A stretch of DNA of 64,000 nucleotides from Streptomyces chrestomyceticus JCM 4735 (lineage in GTDB: Bacteria > Actinomycetota > Actinomycetes > Streptomycetales > Streptomycetaceae), in the NCBI RefSeq assembly GCF_003865135.1, contig NZ_BHZC01000001.1, positions 6,014,001-6,078,000 of the forward strand. Reading direction: 5' to 3'. The notes beneath the pieces are model-generated. The model saw only the letters and a list, made by a program, of their open reading frames with translations. It was not told where the DNA came from and did no database searches. The position numbers were made by a program, and so were the translations under genes. Position 1 is the first letter of the stretch. Each line of letters opens with the position of its first letter. Positions 60,208-64,000 of the stretch are shown in pieces.

Positions 60208-61082
60208 GCAGTGCTCTCCCGACTAGCCCCGAAGAAGCGGACGAAGCTCTGTTCTCTCGCTTCAGCATCAACCAGCAGACCGTCAAGCAATGGTCTCTGC
60301 CGGAACTTGTCGACGGTTGCGCAAAAGCGGGAGTACGCGGCGTCGGTCTCTGGCGCGCTCCCGTGCAGGAATACGGAGTGGCCGCCGCGGCCCGGCTCGT
60401 ACGGGACGCAGGGTTGACCGTCACCAGCCTCTGCCGCGGTGGCTTCTTCACCGCCCTGGACGCGAAGGAACGCGCGGAGGCGCTGGCCGACAACCGGACC
60501 GCCATCGAGGAAGCCGCCACCCTCGGGACCGACACCCTCGTCCTGGTCTCCGGCGGGCTGCCGCCGGGCAGCCGCGATCTGCACGGTGCCCGTGAGCGCA
60601 TTGCCGACGCGCTGGGCGAACTCGCCCCGCACGCAGCCGCTGCGGGGGTACGTCTTGCGCTCGAACCGCTCCACCCGATGTACGCGGCGGACCGCTGTGT
60701 CGTGTCCACTCTCGCTCAGGCCTTGGCGCTGGCCGAACGGTTCCCGGCCGAGCAGGTGGGCGTGGTCGTGGACACCTACCACCTGTGGTGGGACGACACG
60801 ATCGGCGCGCAGATCGGCCGCGCGGGCGCCGGAGGCCGTATCGCGGCTTTCCAGCTCGCCGACTGGGTGACACCGCTGCCCGCCGGCGTACTGCTCGGAC
60901 GGGGCCAACTCGGGGACGGCGCGGTGGACCTGCGCTGGTTCCGGGAGCAGGTGGATGCCGCCGGCTACCGGGGGCCCGTCGAAGTGGAGATCTTCAATCC
61001 GGAGCTGTGGGAGCGGCCGGGGGCGGAGGTGCTGGCCGAAGTCGTCGAGCGATTCGCCCGCCACGTCATGCACGCCAGGTAA
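60204..61082 (+). CDS. Sugar phosphate isomerase/epimerase (TIM barrel), third gene of the operon
   Basis: Xylose-isomerase-like TIM barrel, 292 aa. The ATG at 60204 overlaps the DUF993 stop by 4 bp. Motifs are FSINQQTVKQWSLPELVDGC, RLALEPLHPMYAADRC (metal Glu), GVVVDTYHLWWDDT (metal Asp/His) and AFQLADWVTP. C-terminal VEVEIFNPELWERPG holds the final metal Glu. A second such protein is encoded on the other strand at 54611, so the locus has two distinct epimerase-type enzymes. Isomerization of a keto-sugar acid or inosose-like intermediate is possible but unproven. Confidence 0.92.
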   Translation: MSSALPTSPEEADEALFSRFSINQQTVKQWSLPELVDGCAKAGVRGVGLWRAPVQEYGVAAAARLVRDAGLTVTSLCRGGFFTALDAKERAEALADNRTAIEEAATLGTDTLVLVSGGLPPGSRDLHGARERIADALGELAPHAAAAGVRLALEPLHPMYAADRCVVSTLAQALALAERFPAEQVGVVVDTYHLWWDDTIGAQIGRAGAGGRIAAFQLADWVTPLPAGVLLGRGQLGDGAVDLRWFREQVDAAGYRGPVEVEIFNPELWERPGAEVLAEVVERFARHVMHAR

Positions 61083-61212
61083 CGATGGAATAACTCACCG
61101 AATCCGTGCAACCGTTCCCGGGCCAGGTGGGTCGTACTTGTCGTCAGGCTCCCGAGGGGAGAGGGAACCGGGGGGATCCGAGGGGGGATCAGGGGGCCGA
61201 ACGGAGGGGGAA

Positions 61213-61246
61213 TCGAGGGGCCCGGTCTTCGGACCGGGCCCCTCGA
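61213..61246. terminator. TTCG-capped perfect hairpin after the DUF993 operon
   Basis: TCGAGGGGCCCGGTC (61213-61227) and its exact complement (61232-61246) enclose the tetraloop TTCG: a 15-bp perfect stem. The 323-bp interval 61083-61405 holds no gene. Confidence 0.9.
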
Positions 61247-61355
61247 AGCGTCTGCGGCACGGGTGGCGGTCCGGCGCGGCGAAGTCGTCCCGTGGCAGCC
61301 GTGGGAGTCGCCGAACAGTAGCCGCCGGGCCCTGCCACAGAGCCTTCCGACGAAG

Positions 61356-61364
61356 TTATCCACA
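61356..61364 (+). promoter_or_regulatory. Consensus DnaA box upstream of the RecD-like gene
   Basis: TTATCCACA, identical to the classical DnaA box, lies 41 bp before the helicase ATG. TACCGT at 61394-61399, six bases before the ATG, may be a -10 of a leaderless transcript; no Shine-Dalgarno is present. Confidence 0.55.
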
Positions 61365-61405
61365 GGCCCGAACGCGATGTCGGACCTCGGCGGTACCGTC
61401 GGTTC

Positions 61406-63673
61406 ATGTTCATTCCAGCCGTGGTCGAAGGGGTCCTGGAGCGGATCACCTACGCCAATGAGGAGACCGGTTACACGGTCGCGCGGGTCGACACGGGCGG
61501 CTCCGGCGATCTCCTCACTGTCGTCGGTTCGCTGCTGGGCGCGCAGCCGGGGGAGTCGCTGCGGCTGGAAGGCCGTTGGTCCTCCCACCCGCAGTACGGA
61601 CGGCAGTTCACCGTCGAGAACTACACGACGGTCCTGCCCGCGACGATCCAGGGCATACGCCGCTACCTCGGCTCCGGCCTCATCAAGGGCATCGGGCCGG
61701 TCATGGCCGACCGCATCACCGGACACTTCGGCCTGGACACCCTCGACATCATCGAGAAGGAACCGAAGCGCCTCGTCGAGGTGCCCGGACTCGGTCCCAA
61801 ACGCACAAAGATGATCGGTGACGCCTGGGAAGAACAGAAGGCCATCAAGGAGGTGATGATCTTCCTGCAGGGGGTGGGTGTCTCGACCTCCATCGCGGTG
61901 CGCATCTACAAGAAGTTCGGCGATGCCTCGATCTCCGTCGTCAAGAACGAGCCCTACCGCCTCGCCGCCGATGTCTGGGGCATCGGTTTCCTGACCGCCG
62001 ACCGCATCGCGCAGGCCGTCGGCATCCCGCACGACAGCCCGGACCGAGTCAAGTCGGGCCTGCAGTACGCGCTCTCGCAGTCCACCGACCAAGGGCACTG
62101 CTACCTCCCGGAAGAAGAGCTGATCGCCGCGGCGGTCAAGCTGCTCCAGGTCGACACGGGGCTGGTCATCGACTGTCTGGGGGAGCTGGCGGACGACCCG
62201 GAGGGAGTGATCCGCGAGACCGTGCCGTCGCCGGAAGGCGGCAACCCCATAAAGGCCATCTATCTCGTCCCGTTCCACCGGGCCGAAACCTCTCTCGCGG
62301 CGCAGCTCCTGCGGCTGTTGCGGACGCAGGAGGACCGGATGCCGTCGTTCCGGACCGTGGCGTGGGACAGGGCGCTTTCCTGGCTGGCCAACCGTACGGG
62401 AGCCACGCTGGCGCCCGAGCAGGAGGCCGCCGTACGGCTGGCGCTCACCGAGAAGGTCTCCGTGCTCACCGGCGGGCCCGGCTGCGGCAAGTCCTTCACG
62501 GTCCGCTCGATCGTCGAGCTGGCCCGCGCGAAGAAGGCCAAGGTGGTGCTCGCGGCCCCGACGGGCCGGGCCGCCAAGCGGCTCGCGGAGCTCACCGGCG
62601 CCGAGGCGTCCACCGTGCACCGGCTGCTAGAGCTCAAACCGGGCGGGGACGCCGCGTACGACCGGGACCGGCCGCTCGACGCCGACCTGGTGGTGGTCGA
62701 CGAGGCGTCCATGCTGGACCTGCTGCTGGCCAACAAGCTCATCAAGGCGGTGCCGCCGGGCGCCCACCTCCTCCTGGTGGGTGACGTGGACCAGCTTCCT
62801 TCGGTGGGGGCGGGTGAGGTGCTGCGGGATCTGCTCGCCGAGAACTGCCCGGTCCCGGCCGTACGGCTGACCCGGATCTTCCGCCAGGCCCAGCACTCCG
62901 GGGTGGTCACCAACGCCCACCGCATCAACGAGGGCGCCCTGCCGATCGTCGAGGGGATGCACGACTTCTACCTCTTCGCCGAGGAGGACTCCGAGGAGGC
63001 CGGACGAGTCACGGTCGACGTGGTCGCGCGCCGGATCCCCGCGAAGTTCGGTCTGGACCCGCGGCGGGACGTCCAGGTGCTCACCCCCATGCACCGCGGT
63101 CCGGCCGGTGCCGGCACGCTGAACGGTCTCCTCCAGCAGGCCCTCACCCCGGCCCGGCCCGATGCGCCGGAGCGGCGCTCCGGAGGCCGGGTGTTCCGGG
63201 TGGGCGACAAGGTGACGCAGATTCGCAACAACTACGAGAAGGGGCACAGCGGCGTCTTCAACGGCACGGTCGGCGTCGTCATCAAGATCCACCGGGACGA
63301 GCAGTGGCTGACGGTGCTCACGGACGAGGACGAGGAGATCTCGTACGATTTCGACGAGCTGGACGAGCTGGCGCACGCCTACGCGGTGACCATTCACCGT
63401 TCCCAGGGCAGCGAGTATCCGGCGGTGGTGATTCCGGTCACCACCGGCGCGTGGATGATGCTCCAGCGGAACCTGCTCTACACGGCCGTCACGCGGGCGA
63501 AACAGCTGGTGGTGCTGGTCGGCTCGCGCAAGGCTTTGGGGCAGGCTGTACGCACCGTATCCGCGGGTCGGAGGTGGACCGCGCTGCGCTACCGACTCGT
63601 CGGTGCGGTGCGTGGTCACCTCTTCCCCAATCGGGGCGAAGGGGAGCAGGATGGGCAGCTGGAGCGGCACTGA
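61406..63673 (+). CDS. RecD2-type ATP-dependent DNA helicase
   Basis: SF1B 5'-to-3' DNA helicase acting outside RecBCD, 755 aa, with the N-terminal extension typical of RecD2. An OB-like N-terminus (VVEGVLERITYANEETGYTV) is followed by tandem helix-hairpin-helix motifs (LIKGIGPVMADRI, VPGLGPKRTKMI). The helicase core has Walker A LTGGPGCGKSFT, motif Ia APTGRAAKRL, Walker B LVVVDEASMLD, motif III LVGDVDQLPSVGAG, motif IV LTRIFRQAQ and motif VI-like VTIHRSQGSEYP / LLYTAVTRAKQ. The mRNA is probably leaderless, and a DnaA box precedes the gene. Likely role in replication-linked DNA repair. Confidence 0.95.
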   Translation: MFIPAVVEGVLERITYANEETGYTVARVDTGGSGDLLTVVGSLLGAQPGESLRLEGRWSSHPQYGRQFTVENYTTVLPATIQGIRRYLGSGLIKGIGPVMADRITGHFGLDTLDIIEKEPKRLVEVPGLGPKRTKMIGDAWEEQKAIKEVMIFLQGVGVSTSIAVRIYKKFGDASISVVKNEPYRLAADVWGIGFLTADRIAQAVGIPHDSPDRVKSGLQYALSQSTDQGHCYLPEEELIAAAVKLLQVDTGLVIDCLGELADDPEGVIRETVPSPEGGNPIKAIYLVPFHRAETSLAAQLLRLLRTQEDRMPSFRTVAWDRALSWLANRTGATLAPEQEAAVRLALTEKVSVLTGGPGCGKSFTVRSIVELARAKKAKVVLAAPTGRAAKRLAELTGAEASTVHRLLELKPGGDAAYDRDRPLDADLVVVDEASMLDLLLANKLIKAVPPGAHLLLVGDVDQLPSVGAGEVLRDLLAENCPVPAVRLTRIFRQAQHSGVVTNAHRINEGALPIVEGMHDFYLFAEEDSEEAGRVTVDVVARRIPAKFGLDPRRDVQVLTPMHRGPAGAGTLNGLLQQALTPARPDAPERRSGGRVFRVGDKVTQIRNNYEKGHSGVFNGTVGVVIKIHRDEQWLTVLTDEDEEISYDFDELDELAHAYAVTIHRSQGSEYPAVVIPVTTGAWMMLQRNLLYTAVTRAKQLVVLVGSRKALGQAVRTVSAGRRWTALRYRLVGAVRGHLFPNRGEGEQDGQLERH

Positions 63674-63788
63674 GTGCCGCCTACGGGCCCTATGGCCGAC
63701 CCCGAGTGCACAGCCAAGGTCCAAATGGGGGAAGGTATAGGCAGTCAGGGCACCTCGAAGAAGAGGCACAACGTCGGTGAGGGATGAC

Positions 63789-64000
63789 GTGAGCGACAAC
63801 TCTGTAGTACTGCGTTACGGGGACGGCGAATACAGCTACCCGGTCGTCGACAGCAGCGTCGGCGACAAGGGCTTCGACATCTCGAAGCTGCGCGCCCAGA
63901 CCGGTCTGGTGACCCTGGATTCCGGTTACGGCAACACTGCCGCGTACAAATCCGCGATCACCTATCTGGACGGTGAGAACGGGGTTCTTCGGTACCGCGG
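63789..64000 (+). CDS. citA: Citrate synthase (5' part; 3' end outside window)
   Basis: First 70 codons of citrate synthase, which condenses acetyl-CoA and oxaloacetate. The GTG at 63789 follows GAGGGA. The sequence SVVLRYGDGEYSYPVVDSSV, GFDISKLRAQTGLVTLDSGY and ENGVLRYRG is the N-terminal domain of type II bacterial citrate synthases. The catalytic His and Asp lie beyond the window. The 115-bp spacer after the helicase shows a small hairpin at the helicase stop (63664-63680) and no clear promoter boxes. Confidence 0.93.
   Translation, partial: MSDNSVVLRYGDGEYSYPVVDSSVGDKGFDISKLRAQTGLVTLDSGYGNTAAYKSAITYLDGENGVLRYR

Overview
This 64-kb window has very high G+C, heavy third-position GC bias, long spurious antisense ORFs, adpA next to orn, and genes carrying the rare leucine codon TTA. 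It is a chromosomal segment of a Streptomyces (or very close relative). Gene content and order match, from memory, the core-chromosome stretch of model streptomycetes running from the ceb cellobiose locus (left edge) to citA (right edge). No insertion sequence, prophage, integrase, CRISPR array or biosynthetic gene cluster was seen. All coordinates and starts were chosen by hand from ribosome-binding sites and family alignments recalled from memory; no database search was run.

Left part (1-8.3 kb): a partial sugar-binding lipoprotein gene (cebE) diverges from its LacI-type repressor gene (cebR) around a perfect copy of the 14-bp CebR box. A two-gene cellulase operon (GH5 then GH6) follows, with a second perfect box and a degenerate one upstream. 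Both cellulase genes carry a TTA codon. An AraC-family regulator diverges from an NAD(P)-binding protein gene, followed by tRNA-His(GTG).

Development and amino-sugar block (8.3-16.7 kb): orn (with an apparent one-base frameshift) and adpA (with the bldA-dependent TTA codon and an unusual His/Gly-rich tail), a small membrane protein, a universal stress protein, glmS, a small conserved gene and a secreted GH20 hexosaminidase.

Acyl-CoA block (16.7-25.6 kb): acdH, HMG-CoA lyase, a biotin-dependent carboxylase alpha and beta subunit pair, a divergent TetR regulator, a second acyl-CoA dehydrogenase and a TesB thioesterase. Together these read as a leucine/isovalerate (liu-type) pathway.

Mixed block (25.6-38.8 kb): a phosphatase-like protein and agmatinase, a proline-rich small protein, a LysR/DMT-exporter divergent pair, an SDR/MarR divergent pair with two strong palindromic operators, a deazaflavin-reductase/hemerythrin fusion, NAD-malic enzyme, and an operon of degenerate ABC ATPase, YhgE/Pip membrane protein and TetR.

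Cell-surface block (38.8-53.8 kb): secreted GH65 with a discoidin domain, a penicillin-binding protein, a phytase-like lipoprotein, a 1332-residue fused asymmetric ABC exporter, a secreted S37 peptidase, a lipoprotein and a Tat-exported GH3 N-acetylglucosaminidase.

Right part (53.8-64 kb): a LacI-controlled catabolic locus (Gfo/Idh/MocA oxidoreductase, DUF993 aldolase-like protein and xylose-isomerase-like TIM barrel in overlapping reading frames, with a second TIM-barrel protein and a MarR-GNAT fusion on the other strand) whose substrate is unknown. It is followed by a RecD2-type helicase and the start of citrate synthase.
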